A stretch of 64,000 bases of DNA from Laccaria trichodermophora. Its lineage: Eukaryota > Basidiomycota > Agaricomycetes > Agaricales > Hydnangiaceae. The translations under genes were made by a program, and so were the position numbers. The DNA lies in the NCBI GenBank assembly GCA_018417955.1, contig JACTVC010000024.1, positions 310,001-374,000 of the forward strand, read 5' to 3'. A model generated the notes under the pieces. The model did no database searches. It worked only from the letters and a program-made list of their open reading frames with translations, and had not been told where the DNA came from. Shown one piece after another: positions 46,540 to 58,674 of the stretch. Within the stretch, counting starts at the first letter, position 1. Every line of letters starts with the position of its first letter.

Positions 46540-48990
46540 TTAGTCACTTTCTTCTTCCTCAGATTCTTCATCTAGGCCCAAGTCTTCATCTTCAGCCTCA
46601 GTGGCTTCTTTCTTTTGCTTCTTGATGTCTTGCCTGTTTATAACATATTTTGTGTGATAAAAAAGCAGGCATGTATGAACCAATTAAAGTTGCTTGGTGT
46701 CATACATTTTGCAATCGATTCAAAACCACCAAGCCATGCATTGAGTTGTTCACAGACCTGTCATTATCTAGTTAACTGAAGAATTATATAAGAGGTGAGA
46801 ATGTACCTGAGTGTTAAAGGCTCTATGTGCAATTGGCTGTCCATCTTCACTCTGCTCTACAATAACCAGATTGGGAGCTTGGCCATTTGTAGGAGCAGGG
46901 TTGCAGTACTTGCAGCAAAGAAAGTGTTTTTTCTGATGATTTGTGTAATGATAGGAGTCTACAATGAATCGAGTTGTCTTTTTCCAGGTGTCCCAACTTC
47001 CATTTGCTACAGCAGTTGCCAGAACCTGGCAGGCTTTATCAATGCATATATAATCAGGTCAGGATTCCTCTGTTGGAAACACTGATTCTAAGAAATTCAA
47101 AATGTTTGTAGGAGACTCTGATCTATCAAACTTTGTCCAAGCAATGACAACTCCACATGGTGCACAGACAGTTTCAACACAGTAGAAACAAGAGGGACTA
47201 AAAAGATTAGATGGTAAAGGAGGATCTGTATTTGGATCATCATGGCGTTGTGGATTGGGGCCTTTGGCCTTTGGTTGCCATTCATAGTTCTCTCCAGGAT
47301 GCTGCAACATTCTTCATACACCAGAACGAACATTCTGAGTTGTATGTTTTTTATAAGTATTCCATTCACTTTGATGATCACTACATGCACAAGTTCCTTC
47401 AACTCTTCGATTTGAGCAGTCCCGAACTAGACAATAAGATCCAAGTTGTAAATGATGCTGATCACAAAGTGATCCACCTCTTGAGTTAGAAAGATCATTC
47501 GAGCAATTATCATATGCACAATGTGTAGGACCCATTACAATGCCATCCAAGACTGCCATTTTTACAAATTTCTTATCTACATCCATCACATTACTGTCAC
47601 TGCTATCACTATCTGATGTAGTGGGTACTTGTGCAGATGTTTCACCAACTCGCTGATAAATTTGAGTACATTCATCACAAGAGTGTTTATCAGCTGCTTG
47701 TATGATGCCATTTTCTCCCAAAAGTGAGAAAGCCTCTGCAGTGACTTCCTTGATATTGAGTGCATCATCAAGTTCAACATTTATCTGTGACTCTTCAGCA
47801 ATAGTACGCATTGATTCTTGGACAAAGGTCTGCCAAATGTGAGCCCTAGCAATGAGGACTTCTCCAGTTCCAAATGTATTATTCCAGTACTCAGCATAAG
47901 CTGATGCTGATGCATGGAAGTTATACATGGCATTGACTGCTGATGCACAGAAAAGCCGATCCACCCATAGTGCTTGACCAATTTTAATGTATTTGGCAGA
48001 ATTCAAGTATTCCCGTTTCCAAGGTTTTGAAATAGTTGATAAATCCTGAAACCGTTCATGATCTGCTGAATATGATGTTTGACATGAATGGCACTGTCCA
48101 GTAAGAACAGGTACATTTTTATGTATTGTGTGGCCTTTGACACAAGTTACTAGAGGTATATCATGAGACTGGGATGCCTGAAGCAATGATCTGGGACTGC
48201 AGGATTGAGTTGCACATACAAATGAGGTTGGACAAATGACAAGAGCTGGCTGAATTTTATCATGTGATATTGCACCTAGTTTTTCACAATAATTTCCATC
48301 TTGATCATAAGGTGACAAGCTCAAGTCATTTGCAAATGAGTCAAGTTTTCCAGCAATCAATTTAACTCGACATTTGTTCCCATCATTTTCCCAAAGAGAC
48401 TCTGAGTATTCATAATCAAAAAATAATGATGAAGTTCTTTCCAAGTCCCATAGTACTGTGTCTTTGCTACAAATATCTCAATAAAGTCTTTGAGAGATGG
48501 AACCCATTGTTTCTCCTCCAAGGCAAGCCACACAGAATCTCGACCCAGTTTCAATAATTTATCAGTAGCATTGACGATAGCACAATGCTTCTGATAGCAG
48601 CCCTGGAGACAAGAGGAAGCCTGGGGAAGTTGTATATCTATGCCCAGATACTGAACAAGACTATCTATATCTTCTTTAGAAAACTTCTTATAGGCTGGGC
48701 CTCCAGTTGCTACACTGGCAGAAGAAGCAACAGAGGGTGAACAGGAAACTGAGATGGCAGGAGACCAAGTAGGAACTGAGACAGAGCGTGAGGCAGATAC
48801 AGAACATGATGCAGGTGCAGAATGGGAACCAGAAAGAGATCGGGAGTGAAAATATGGAGGAATAGCAGATGCTACAAGAGGTGAAGGAGGAGGAACATCA
48901 GCAGGATCATTTTCCTGAAGTGATGTCAATATTACTCTAATTATAGAATTACTTGAAGTTACAACAAGAATCGTCATCAACATCTCATTT
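46540..48990 (-). pseudogene. KDZ transposase copy D with internal deletion, frameshifts and two TGA stops
   Basis: Reading on the minus strand: a Ser-rich linker, the companion domain (SLVQYLGIDIQLP, LKLGRDSVW, FIEIFVAKTQYYGTWKEL), then an abrupt join near 48400-48440 to the CxC5 part (GKLDSFANDLSLSPYDQDG). The Lys-rich and hydrophobic region of the intact gene is absent. Next come LTGQCHSCQTSYSAD, the HCAYDNC cluster, FYCVETVCAPCG, YICIDKACQVL and, after intron 46758-46806, CEQLNAWLGGFES. Stops are TGA 47314-47316 (GV-RML; relatives have Arg or Lys) and TGA 47059-47061 (ES-PDY; relatives have Arg). A one-base shift lies near 46670. The end is TAA at 46540-46542. Confidence 0.8.
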
Positions 48991-49614
48991 TCTTCTTGTT
49001 TCCAGTAGCTATCAGTATTGTCTTCAACTGCTACCCGATAACATCCGCCATGTCCACGTCACCAATTGAATGAGCACCCACATGACAGACATGACAATAG
49101 GATGGGGGAGGGAGTTCTAGGTGCCACGTAGCTGACAGTGATGTGCCAATTCAACAACAAACAATGTCTTGTCGTCGTCATCTCTAATCAATGAAGGTGA
49201 GTACCCTCTGCCCTCATCCCATTCCATCTTACTAAACATGACCCCAAGACATGGCTTAGTGCCCCCATGAGGCCTCACTGCCTGCAAACAACAACTTGAC
49301 GCTCACAAACGACAACCCCACACCTATGAAACAACTTCCACTGCCCACAAAGAATGTCAACACTCACAAAACAATGTTCACCACCCACCATCTGTTGTTT
49401 GGTGTTGTTTTCCTGGAGAAAAACACAAAAAGGTCAAAAAAAGCCAGTGCTGTGAAAAATCATTTGCCTCATATCTCCCCAATGAGAGCACTTTAAAACA
49501 TAATTCAAACAGATTCTGAAAGCTACAATGCAGGGCTATAAATTTTGTATTTTGACTATTTCAGGAAATTGGTCATGTAACCACCCTCCTGATGACCCAT
49601 TGGATGGACCCTGG
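48991..49614. other. No recognisable gene
   Basis: Mixed sequence with CCCACAAA / CACTCACAAAAC words at 49270-49390 that look like inverted, decayed E1-type GTGGGTG repeats. I support no gene. Confidence 0.3.
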
Positions 49615-49975
49615 CAAGATGGGAAAGAAATATAGCTAGGCAGCCAATGAAATGGCAAAGACATATGGCCAGGCAACGAATAAAATGGGGAAGAAATATG
49701 GCTAGGCAGCCCATGAAATGGGAAAGAAATGGTGAAGAAACATTACTAGTGAAACAATGAAATAGGAAAGAAATATGGCCAGGCAACCAATAAAATGGGA
49801 AAGAAATGGCAAAGAAATATTGCTAGTGAAACAATGAAATAGAAAAGAAATATGGCCAGGCAACCAATGAAATGGAAAAGAAATATAGCAAGGCAGCCAA
49901 TGAAATGGGAAAGAAATAGCAAATAAATATTACTAGGGAAACAATGAAATATATATGAAATAGTCTGGGCCAAAA
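49615..49975. repeat. Degenerate tandem array, AATGGGAAAGAAATATGGC type
   Basis: About nine units of 30-45 bp combine AATGAAATGGGAAAGAAAT with ATGGCCAGGCAACCAAT. A short relative occurs at 30900-31010. The matching open frames on the minus strand are repeat by-products. Confidence 0.7.
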
Positions 49976-50679
49976 ATGAAACATGTTTCATTAGGTTTGC
50001 CCCAAGTTTCTCATTTTATAAGACCACAGTGCCATTTACCAAAAAGTTGTGCAGACAGTTGACTGTATTTTATCATAAAAGTGGTAGCTACCACTCAGTC
50101 CACCTCATCAGTCCCAGTCCCCTGCACTGATGGTTTGTATGTGGAGGGATCAGATCAGAGAGTACTTGTCCTATGGAAGCGCCTGTCCAGCCATGTTGAT
50201 GATATGGCAATCATATTCAACCCCTTTGTACACAACACTTTTAGATTCAATGGTGGGGTAGTACTGGTCCATGAAGTGATTCTAGAGTAGGTGAGCATCA
50301 TTTAAAGGATAAGATCTAGGGAGTACCTACCTCAATAAACTGCTTCACCAATGACTGCTTGCATACATGGGACTCTTTCTGGTATCCCTTTGGTTTTCCT
50401 TTGACCTGGGACCTTTCTGACAGAGTGAGTCTTGACCAGCTTAAGGCTGCAAGGGGACAGGGAAGGTTATGAAGTCCAGAGATGAAGATCCATTAGGCTT
50501 ACCTCTTCCACCTCTCATCATCCCTACTGTACTCCCGAAGCCTCTCTGTCAACAATCTGACATTGCCAGAGACAGGGAGCTGTCATAGCACCATTCCTGC
50601 ATGCTTTGAATCAGTGTCAAGAAATGCAAGCAGATGGATATACACTCACAAGGTCAAATGCTGTATCTCCCACATTCCA

Positions 50680-51180
50680 TCAACTGTGGGCTAGGCATTG
50701 GGCACAAAACAATGTGGGCTGGGTGTTGGGTGCAAAATGAAGTGGGTTGGGCATTGGGCACAAAACAATGTGGGTTGGGTAGGTGCAAAACAATGTGGGT
50801 TGGGTGGGTGCAAAATGACATGGGTTGGGTGGGTGCAAAACAATGTGGGCTGGGCATTGGGTGTGAAACAAAGTGGGTGGGGTGGGCACAAAACAGTTGG
50901 GTGCGGGGTGCAAAACTATGTGGGCCAGGTGGGCTGGGTGCTGGGCATGTTGTTTCATGCCCATGAGCTAGGCGTTGGGTGCAAAACAAGGTGGCCTGGG
51001 CATTGGGCAGGAAACAAAGTGGGTTGGGTGCTGGGTGCACAACAAGGTGGGCTGGGTGCTGGGTATGAAACGACAGTAACTGGGATCTAGGTGTGAAACA
51101 ATGTTGGTCAGATGCTGGGCATGCAACAATGTTGACTGGGATCTTGGTGCAAAACGAGTGGGGTTGGGTGTGAAATGACA
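50680..51180. repeat. Degenerate tandem array, TGGGCATTGGGCACAAAACA type
   Basis: About sixteen units of roughly 20-35 bp are built from GGGTTGGG, GCATTGGGCA and CAAAACAATG words. They read open in several frames on both strands purely because of the repeat period. The flanks 49976-50679 and 51181-51640 contain no gene that I recognise. Confidence 0.75.
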
Positions 51181-51639
51181 CATGCAGGTGCTGTCAGTCG
51201 AAAGGGTAAGATGGGAGCTGCTGAATTTGTTAGGAAATCAAATGGAAAAGACATACTGTGGGCCCCACAGGGTTTGAGACCCACTGTTGGCATCATCAGT
51301 AGGGAATGAGAGGGAAATGGTGGGGAAGGCTTACTTGTGGACCAACAGACATTGTTCAATACTGAATCGATGCAGCTAGACTATACTTCCAAATGGACCC
51401 TGAGCTCTGAGCACAGCCACTTCAATACCATGGTCAAAGTCGCCATGGTACCAGAAGCACAACTCCTCAGTTAGCTCAATAAACAACAATTGTAGCCTCT
51501 TTGCTTACCTTTACAGATATATATATATGAATAATGTCATACAGACCATTCCTTATTGAGAAAAACACAAAATACTGAAAAAATTGGACACTTTTTCAAA
51601 ATAGTCATGTATTATGACCAATATCTCAATAAGAAAGAA

Positions 51640-52359
51640 TGCTAGTCACATGATATAATCACATTTCATAATGTAATAACATTTTCTATATTTGGACAGG
51701 AACCCTGAACCCTAAACACAGCCACTTCAACATTGTAATAACAAAGAATATTGTTCTTATTTTTTGCCCATCTTTTTCTATTTTTCTAGTGTTCTATATT
51801 TAGATATTGACCCTGAACTATAAATACAGCCCCTTCAACATCATTGCGACAGAGAAGATCACTCCAATTTTTTCATTATTTTTTTTCTAAATTTTTAGCA
51901 ACTTTTGGCTTGTTTCTATATTTAGATATTGACCCTAAATGCTGAACATAACCTCCCCAACTTAATAAACAATATTCCAGTTTTTACTGATTTTCTAGAA
52001 TTTTTCCTGATTTTATGGCTGCTTTTCTGTCTCAGGGACAAGGTTCCCATGGTTGAAAGGTGAATGAATGAAAAATTTGCCCAAGTCCTCAGTTGATAAA
52101 GAATAAACTCATAAGGTCTCATTACTGTTTGGTCGAACTATAGAAGATTTCCTTTTTGAGATGGACTCTAAAAGTAGTGCCTCAACAGGATTTATATTTT
52201 TATCTGGCTTTTATCTGATTGTCTGGCTATTTTTCTATCAGAAACAAATAAGTATCCTTATTTGGATGTTGCTCTGGATCTTGAACAAAGGACCCTAACA
52301 TTATAAACAACAGTGAGAACTATTTAATTTTTTTGGCAAATTTCTGCCTATTTTTAAAT
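51640..52359. repeat. Dispersed repeat R1, copy 2, left part
   Basis: Co-linear with 24400-24940 (ATATAATCACATTT, ACACAGCC, TATAAATACAGCCCCTTCAA, CAAGTCCTCAG, TTTCTGCCTATTTTT). It is split at TTTAAAT by the 5.3-kb foldback element and continues at 57681. Confidence 0.7.
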
Positions 52360-52599
52360 CACAAGTAGACGTAGGTGTCCCTATAGTACCATAAAAGTAC
52401 AACATGGACAATTGTCCTATGGGTCATAGGACTACCCAAATGGGCCCAATGAGCAACTAGACTATGGTGCTGTAGAGTGGCCCAAAGGTGTAAAAACACC
52501 TAATGTTTGTCATTGGGCCAAATGACCCCAGATGTCTTAGGCAAAAATGGATGGTGAAATTAGGAGAGGGAGTTCCAAAATACATTATCCCAGGGTATA

Positions 52600-54990
52600 T
52601 GTCCCACGAACATGCGAAATGTCCGGGGGATTAGTTTCAAGATACAGAGGACATCCAAAAAGCACTCACATAAATTTTTTGGGGAAATGCAAAATGTCCG
52701 GACCAATAACCTGATTATCTACAGAACACCAGAAGAACAACCCTGGTGGTGGTATAAGTGTCCCGAAAAAAATGCGAAATGTCCGGAGCATTAGTTTCAA
52801 TATACAAAGGACATACAAAAAGCACGCACATAAATGTTTTAGGGAAATGCGAAATGTCCGGACCAATAACTTGATAACATCAGAAGAACAACCCTGGGAC
52901 TGGTATAAATGTCCCGGAAAAATGCGAAATGTCCGGAGCATTAGTTTCAATATACAAAGGACATCCAAAAAGCCCTCACATAAATGTTTTGGGGAAATGC
53001 AAAATGTCCGGACCAATAACCTGATTATCTACGGAACACCAGAAGAACAACCCTGGTGGTGGTATGAATGTCCCGAAAAAAATGCGAAATGTCCGGAGCA
53101 TTAGTTTCAATATACAAAGGACATCCAAAAAGCCCTCGCATGAATGTTTTGGAGAAATGCGAAATATCCGGACCAATAACTTGATTATCTATGGAACACA
53201 AGAAGAACAACCCTGGTAGTGGGATAAGTGTCCCGAAAAAATGCGAAATGTCCGGACCAATAACTTGATTATCTAGAGAAAATCAGAAGAACAACCCTGG
53301 TAGTGGTATAAATGTCCCCATAAACATGCGAAATGTCCAGAGGATTAGTTTCAATATACAGAGGACATGGAAAAAGCACCCGCATAAATGTTTTGGGAAA
53401 ATGCGAAATGACCGGACCAATAACTTGATTATCTACAGAACATCAGAAGAACAACACTGGTAGTGATATCAGTGTCCCGAAAAAAATGCGAAATGTCCGG
53501 AGCATTAGTTTCAATATACAAAGGACATCCAAAAAGCCCTCGTATAAATGTTTTGGGGAAATGCAAAATGTCCGGACCAATAACTTGATTATCTACGGAA
53601 CATCAGAAGAACAACCCTGGGACTGGTATAAATGTCCCGGAAAAATGCGAAATGTCTGTAGCATTAGTTTCAATATACAAAGGACATCCACAAAGCACTC
53701 ACATAGATGTTTTGGAGAAATTTGAAATGACCAGACCAATAACTTGATTATCTACAGAACACCAGAAGAACAACCCTGGTAGCGGTATAAGTGTCCCGAA
53801 AAAATGCGAAATGTCCAGACCAATAACTTGATTATCTACAGAACACCAGATAAACAACCCTGGTAGTGGTATAAGTGTCCCGAAAAAAATGCGAAATGTC
53901 CGGAGCATTAGTTTCAATATACAAAGGACATCCAAAAAGCACCTGCATAAATGTTTTGGGAAAATGGGAAATGTCCGGACCAATAACTTGATTATCTACA
54001 GAACACCAGATAAACAACCCTGGTAGTGGTATAAGTGTCCCAAAAAAAAATGTGAAATGTCCGGAGCATTGGTTTTAATATACAGAGGACATCCAAAAAT
54101 CACTCGCATAGATGTTTTGGGGAAATGCGAAATGACCGGACCAATAACTTGATTATCTACGGAACATCAGAAGAACAACCCTGGGACTGGTATAAATGTC
54201 CCGGAAAAATGCGAAATGTCCGGAGCATTAGTTTTAATATACAAAGGACATACAAAAAGCATGCGCATAAATGTTTTGGGGAAATGCGAAATGTCCGGAC
54301 CAATAACTTGATTATCTACAGAACACCAGATAAACAACCCTGGTAGTGGTATAAGTGTCCCGAAAAAATGCGAAATGTCCAGAGCATTAGTTTTAATATA
54401 CAGAGGACATCCAAAAATCACTCGCATAAATGTTTTGGGGAACTGTGAAATGACCGGACCAATAACTTGATTATCTACGGAACATCAGAAGAACAACCCT
54501 GGGACTGGTATAAATGTCCCAGAAAAATGCGAAATGTCCGGAGCACTAGTTTCAATATACAAAGGACATCAAAAAAGCATTTTGCTTAAATGTTTTGGGA
54601 AAATGCGAAATGTCTGGACCAATAACTTGATTATCTATGGAACATCAGAAGAACACCCATGTAGTGGTATGAATGTCCCAGAAAAATGCGAAATGTCCAG
54701 AGAATCAGTTTCAATATACAGAGGACATCTGAAAACAACCCTGGATGGCCACATGAATGTTCTGGAAAAATCTGAGATGTCCAGTGCAATGGGACATCGG
54801 AAAAACAACCATGGTAGCCATGTAAATGTCCAAAGAAAATGCAAAATGTCCAAAGCATCGATTCGAATACCCACAGGACATCCAAATAACACCCCCGGAT
54901 GTCCCGGAAAAATGCGAAATGTCTGGGGCATGACTTTTCTTACCCACAAGATGTCAAAAAAGCAACACTGGTGTCCATATACATGTCCCA
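52600..54990 (+). repeat. Left satellite arm, roughly 160-bp period
   Basis: The higher-order unit of about 160 bp contains TGTCCCGAAAAAATGCGAA, then GGAGCATTAGTTTCAATATA, GGACATCCAAAAAGC, then a second GCGAAATGTCCGGACC half and AGAACAACCCTGG. Boundaries recur near 52757, 52909, 53067, 53473, 53632, 53877, 54035, 54194 and 54514. Some units are half length. Confidence 0.8.
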
Positions 54991-55549
54991 GAAATGTGAA
55001 ATCTATGGAGCACTGGTTTTAACATCCACAGGACATTAGAAACGCAATCCTGGTATCGATATAAATCTCCTGGGAGAATGCAAAATCTCCTGGGCAATAG
55101 TTTAAATACACTGGACCTCAAAAACAACTCTGGATGTCCCGAAAAAAATGCAAAATGTCCTCAAAGCACCCCTGGTGTCCATATAAGACTCTGGTTTCAA
55201 GTTAAATCTCCGGAGACAATGTGAAGGTCTTGAAATGAAGGGCATGATGTTCTAGGACAGAAAACCTTCCTGTGTCAAGAAACATAAAGTTCCTATGAGC
55301 TTTTCCTAGAATGTGCATATGAGCTATTCCCCTGATTTCTAGTACCCAAAAGCAATGTATAAAATCACTCAGATAACCAATATATCAAGCATGGAGGTCC
55401 TTATGCACTTTGCAGAAAATGCTGATGTTCTCTCACTTTGCGGAACTTGGTGATGTTCACTTGTAGATGAGGTCGTTCAGTGGCATTCAGTTTATACAAT
55501 GGAACTTCAGACAATTGTGGACATCCAGAATGCTTTGCGGATGTCCCAA

Positions 55550-57015
55550 TTAGTGTTCCATGCATTTCGCATTTTTTCGGAACATTTACGTGGACATCCA
55601 GGGTGCCATTCGGATGTCCTGAATCAATGTTCATGTGCTTTTTGCATGTCTTGTGTATATTCCAATTAACAGATGTCCCATATATATTCCAATTAATGTT
55701 CCGGGACATCCAAGGTGCTTTTTGGATGTCCTGTGTATATTCCAATTGATGTTCCGGGCATTTCGCATTTTTTTCGGGACATTTATCCAGACATCCAGGA
55801 TGTTTTTCAGATGTCCCATGTGTATTCTAATTAATGTTCCGGGAATTTTGCATTTTTCCAGAACATTTATATGGCCATCCAGGGTGCTTTTCAGATGTCC
55901 TGAATCAATGACCATGTGCTTTCTGGATGTCCTGCATATCTTCCAATTAACATTCCGGGCATTTCGCATTTTTTTCGGAACATTTATGCAGACATCCAGG
56001 ATGTTTTTTGGATGTCCCATGTGCATTCAAATTAATGTTCCGGGCATTTCGCAGTTTTCCGGAACATATATATGGACATCCAGGGTGTTTTTCAGATGTC
56101 CTGAATGAATGTATGTGTGCTTTCTGGATGTCCTGCATATATTCCAATAAACATTCCGGGCATTTCGCATTTTTTTCGGGACATTTATGCGGACATCCAG
56201 GATGTTTCTCAGAAGTCCCATTTGGCATTTCGCAATTTTCCGGAACATTTATGTGGACATTCAGGGTGCCTTTCAGATGTCCTGAATTAATGTTCGTGCG
56301 CTTTGTGGATGTCCCGCATATATTCCAATTAATGTTCCGGGCATTTCGCATTTTTTTCGGAACATTTATGCGAACATCCAGGATGTTTTTCGGATGTCCC
56401 ATGTGTATTCTAATTAATGTTCCGGGCATTTCGCAATTTTCCGGAACATTTATGTGGACATTCAGGGTGCTTTTCGGATGTCCTGCATATATTCCAATTA
56501 ATGTTCCGGGCATTTCGCATTTTTTTCGGAGCATTTATGCGGGCATCCAGGTTGTTTTTTGGATATCCTGTGTATTCTAATTAATGTTCCGTGCATTTCG
56601 CAATTTTCTGGAACGTTTATGTCGACATTCAGGGTGCTTTTCGGATGTCCTGAATTAATGTTCATGCGATTTCTGGATGTCCTGCATATATTCCAATTAA
56701 TGTTCCAGGCATTTCGCATGTTTTTCGGAACATTTATGCGGACATCCAGGATGTTTTTTGGATATCCCATGTGTATTCTAATTAATGTTCCAGGCATTTC
56801 GCAATTTTCTGGAACATTTATGTGGACATCCAGGATGTGTTTTGGATGTCCCCAATTAATGTTCCGGGCATTTCGCATTTTTTTCGGAACATTTATGCAG
56901 ACATCCAGAGTCCTTTTTGGATGTTCTGTGTATATTCCAATTAATGTTCCAGCCATTTCGCATTTTTCCAGAACATTTATGTGGACATCCAGGATGCTTT
57001 TCAGATGTCCCCAAT
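55550..57015 (-). repeat. Right satellite arm, inverted relative to the left arm
   Basis: Repeats on the plus strand read GGGCATTTCGCATTTTTTTC, then GGAACATTTATG, GGACATCCAGG, TTTTTGGATGTCC and ATATTCCAATTAATGTTCC. They are reverse complements of the left-arm words. A spacer of about 550 bp (55000-55550) separates the arms. Confidence 0.8.
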
Positions 57016-57145
57016 TAATGTCATGGAGGGTTGTGTTTGGATGCCCTTTTCATAGTTAAATCATTCCGGGGTTGTTTTTTGGATGTCCTGTGGATGTTTG
57101 AATTGATAAACAATATCCTTGTGTTCCACCAAACCCCACAATTCC

Positions 57146-57290
57146 CGCTCAACCCGAAAGTTCCGCTTGACCTGAAAGTTCCACTCAACCCGAAAGTTCC
57201 GCTCAACCCGAAAGTTCCACTCAACCTGAAAGTTCCGCTCAACCTGAAAGTTCCGCTCAACCCGAAAGTTCCGCTCAACCCGAAAGTTCC
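57146..57290 (+). repeat. 18-bp tandem repeat inside the foldback element
   Basis: About eight copies of an 18-bp unit, CTCAACCCGAAAGTTCCG with single-base variants. The 18-bp period keeps one frame open, which explains the open reading here (NPKVPL repeated). I do not consider it a gene. Confidence 0.85.
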
Positions 57291-57680
57291 AACCTGCCGC
57301 AAGTTCCGAATCACTGTAAGTTCCGCTAAAATACTGGGAGTCCAGTGCCAAAAAACCGGGTAAAATTCTTCAGCTTCCCAACACTTTGGGCCCATCATAC
57401 AGCCATTGGGACTCTTGATATTGGGCCCAACAACTATCCTTAGGCTAAGTTAACCCACTCAAATAACCATAATTGGGCCAAATGCCTATATGGCAGGATT
57501 TGGTTTGGCCTGACATTTGGGCCCAACATTCACCCTTAGGTGTCTTTAAGGAACTGGGCCCACCCATGGCCCCATAGTGACATCCAGAGTGTTGGGCCCA
57601 TTTGGGTAGCCCTATGACCCATAGGACAATTGTCCATGTTGTACTTTTATGGTTCCATAGCGCAGCTACTGAATGCCCTG

Positions 57681-57860
57681 TTTAAATAGATTACCAGATC
57701 CAATCCTGATTCAGTCCTTAGCTGAGGTAAAATTCAGCCCTCAAGACTGGTTTGAGTCCTGCCAAGCTCAGTCCTGCTCCCTCTGCCAACTTTTCCCCCC
57801 CCTACCCAGAGCTCGGCTAAGCTTAGCAGGAATTACAGGGGGACAATAAAGACCTCCAAC
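57681..57860. repeat. Dispersed repeat R1, copy 2, right part, ending in a shared terminus
   Basis: It continues R1 with GATCCAATCCTGATTCAG and the TGGTTTGAGTCCTGCC words of 25015-25165, then reaches GGGGGACAATAAAGACCTC (57842-57856). That is the right-hand shared KDZ-type terminus. A second terminus-like GCAACATAAAGACCTC ends at 57976. Confidence 0.55.
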
Positions 57861-58437
57861 AAGCACCAGAAAATCATTGGAAAATTATTGTACTCAAAAG
57901 ACAAAAAAATATCTGTTCTGAATACCCTCAGTCCAACAGAGTCCACCTGGAAAAGCAGTGGCAACATAAAGACCTCGATGGGTGCAGAGTTTTCAGGAGG
58001 TGGTGGAAGGTTGTCCTTTTGGACAGCAAGTTTCTCAGTTTTTAGAAATTCCTTCAGAACACCCAACTGGGCAGAAGATAACAGAATTTTATGCTTCTTA
58101 GCATGCTTGAGAGCCTACCATTTACTCCAACTTGGGAAGCCTTGCAGGCAATAAACTTGGGACAAGGGTCAGGCAGCCATTTCAATTCCACTACAATTAG
58201 AGAAACAGCCTCAAGTGCATGTTCAGTTATAGAGTTCTCAATTGACACAGCAGTCAGATTTAGGGCCCCCAATGCAGGTTCACTCATGAAGATTCCAGCT
58301 GAAACAGTAATCAGTCCAGGTTCAATCATGTAGTCCCCAGCCAAAACAGCAGTAGGTTCAATCTTGGAGCCCCCAGCCAAACCAGCAGTCAGATCAAGAT
58401 GTGCAATGGAGCCCTCAGTCAGATCGACATCCATGTG

Positions 58438-58674
58438 TCACTCAGAGTCAGAACTTAGCCCTGGAGAATGCTCCTCATCTCCACCTGTATCTACTTCCTG
58501 CTCCTCCCACTCCTCCTCCCTGTCCTCATCACTATCCTCCTCCTCCTCCCCATCCTCATCACCAATCTCCATCTGACCTTGGGGATCATGATCCTCATCC
58601 TCCCCATCCTTATCACTAACCTCCATCTGACCTTCCTGTAAATGGCTTGAACTTCTACTGGACCCACTCCCCAT
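58438..58674 (-). other. Acidic low-complexity coding-like stretch
   Basis: The minus-strand reading is rich in Glu, Asp and Ser, with GQMEVSDKDGEDED and GQMEIGDEDGEEEED as an internal duplication. It is probably the tail of the zinc-finger-like gene above, disconnected by decay. Confidence 0.3.

Larger units (their letters stand above)
52360..57680. mobile_element. 5.3-kb foldback-like element with satellite arms and a 7-bp target duplication
   Basis: TTTAAAT is duplicated at 52353-52359 and 57681-57687, and the empty site is preserved in R1 copy 1 (TTTTTGAATAGATTACC, 24928-24944). Both ends carry an inverted sequence including ACCATAAAAGTACAACATGG, GGACAATTGTCC and CCCAAATGGGCCCAA. Large arrays lie inside, in opposite orientations. 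They share GCGAAATGTCCGGA-type and GGACATCCAAAAAGC-type words. I see no credible gene; the many short open frames come from the arrays. No transposase can be assigned. Confidence 0.8.

Noticed and set aside
43220..49000. Reading 43.2-44.8 kb and 46.5-49.0 kb as one split gene
   Set aside because: Both contain the same catalytic blocks, so they are two copies rather than two halves.
50634..51183. His/Cys/Pro-rich open frames that resemble a metal-binding protein
   Set aside because: The pattern comes from the TGGGCATTGGGCACAAAACA repeat read on the minus strand; no non-repeat part exists.
52612..57060. Many short open frames with recurring phrases such as NVRTNNLIIY and HINVPENCEMPGTL
   Set aside because: They repeat with the satellite period, occur on both strands, and carry no start context or splice logic; they are by-products of the array.
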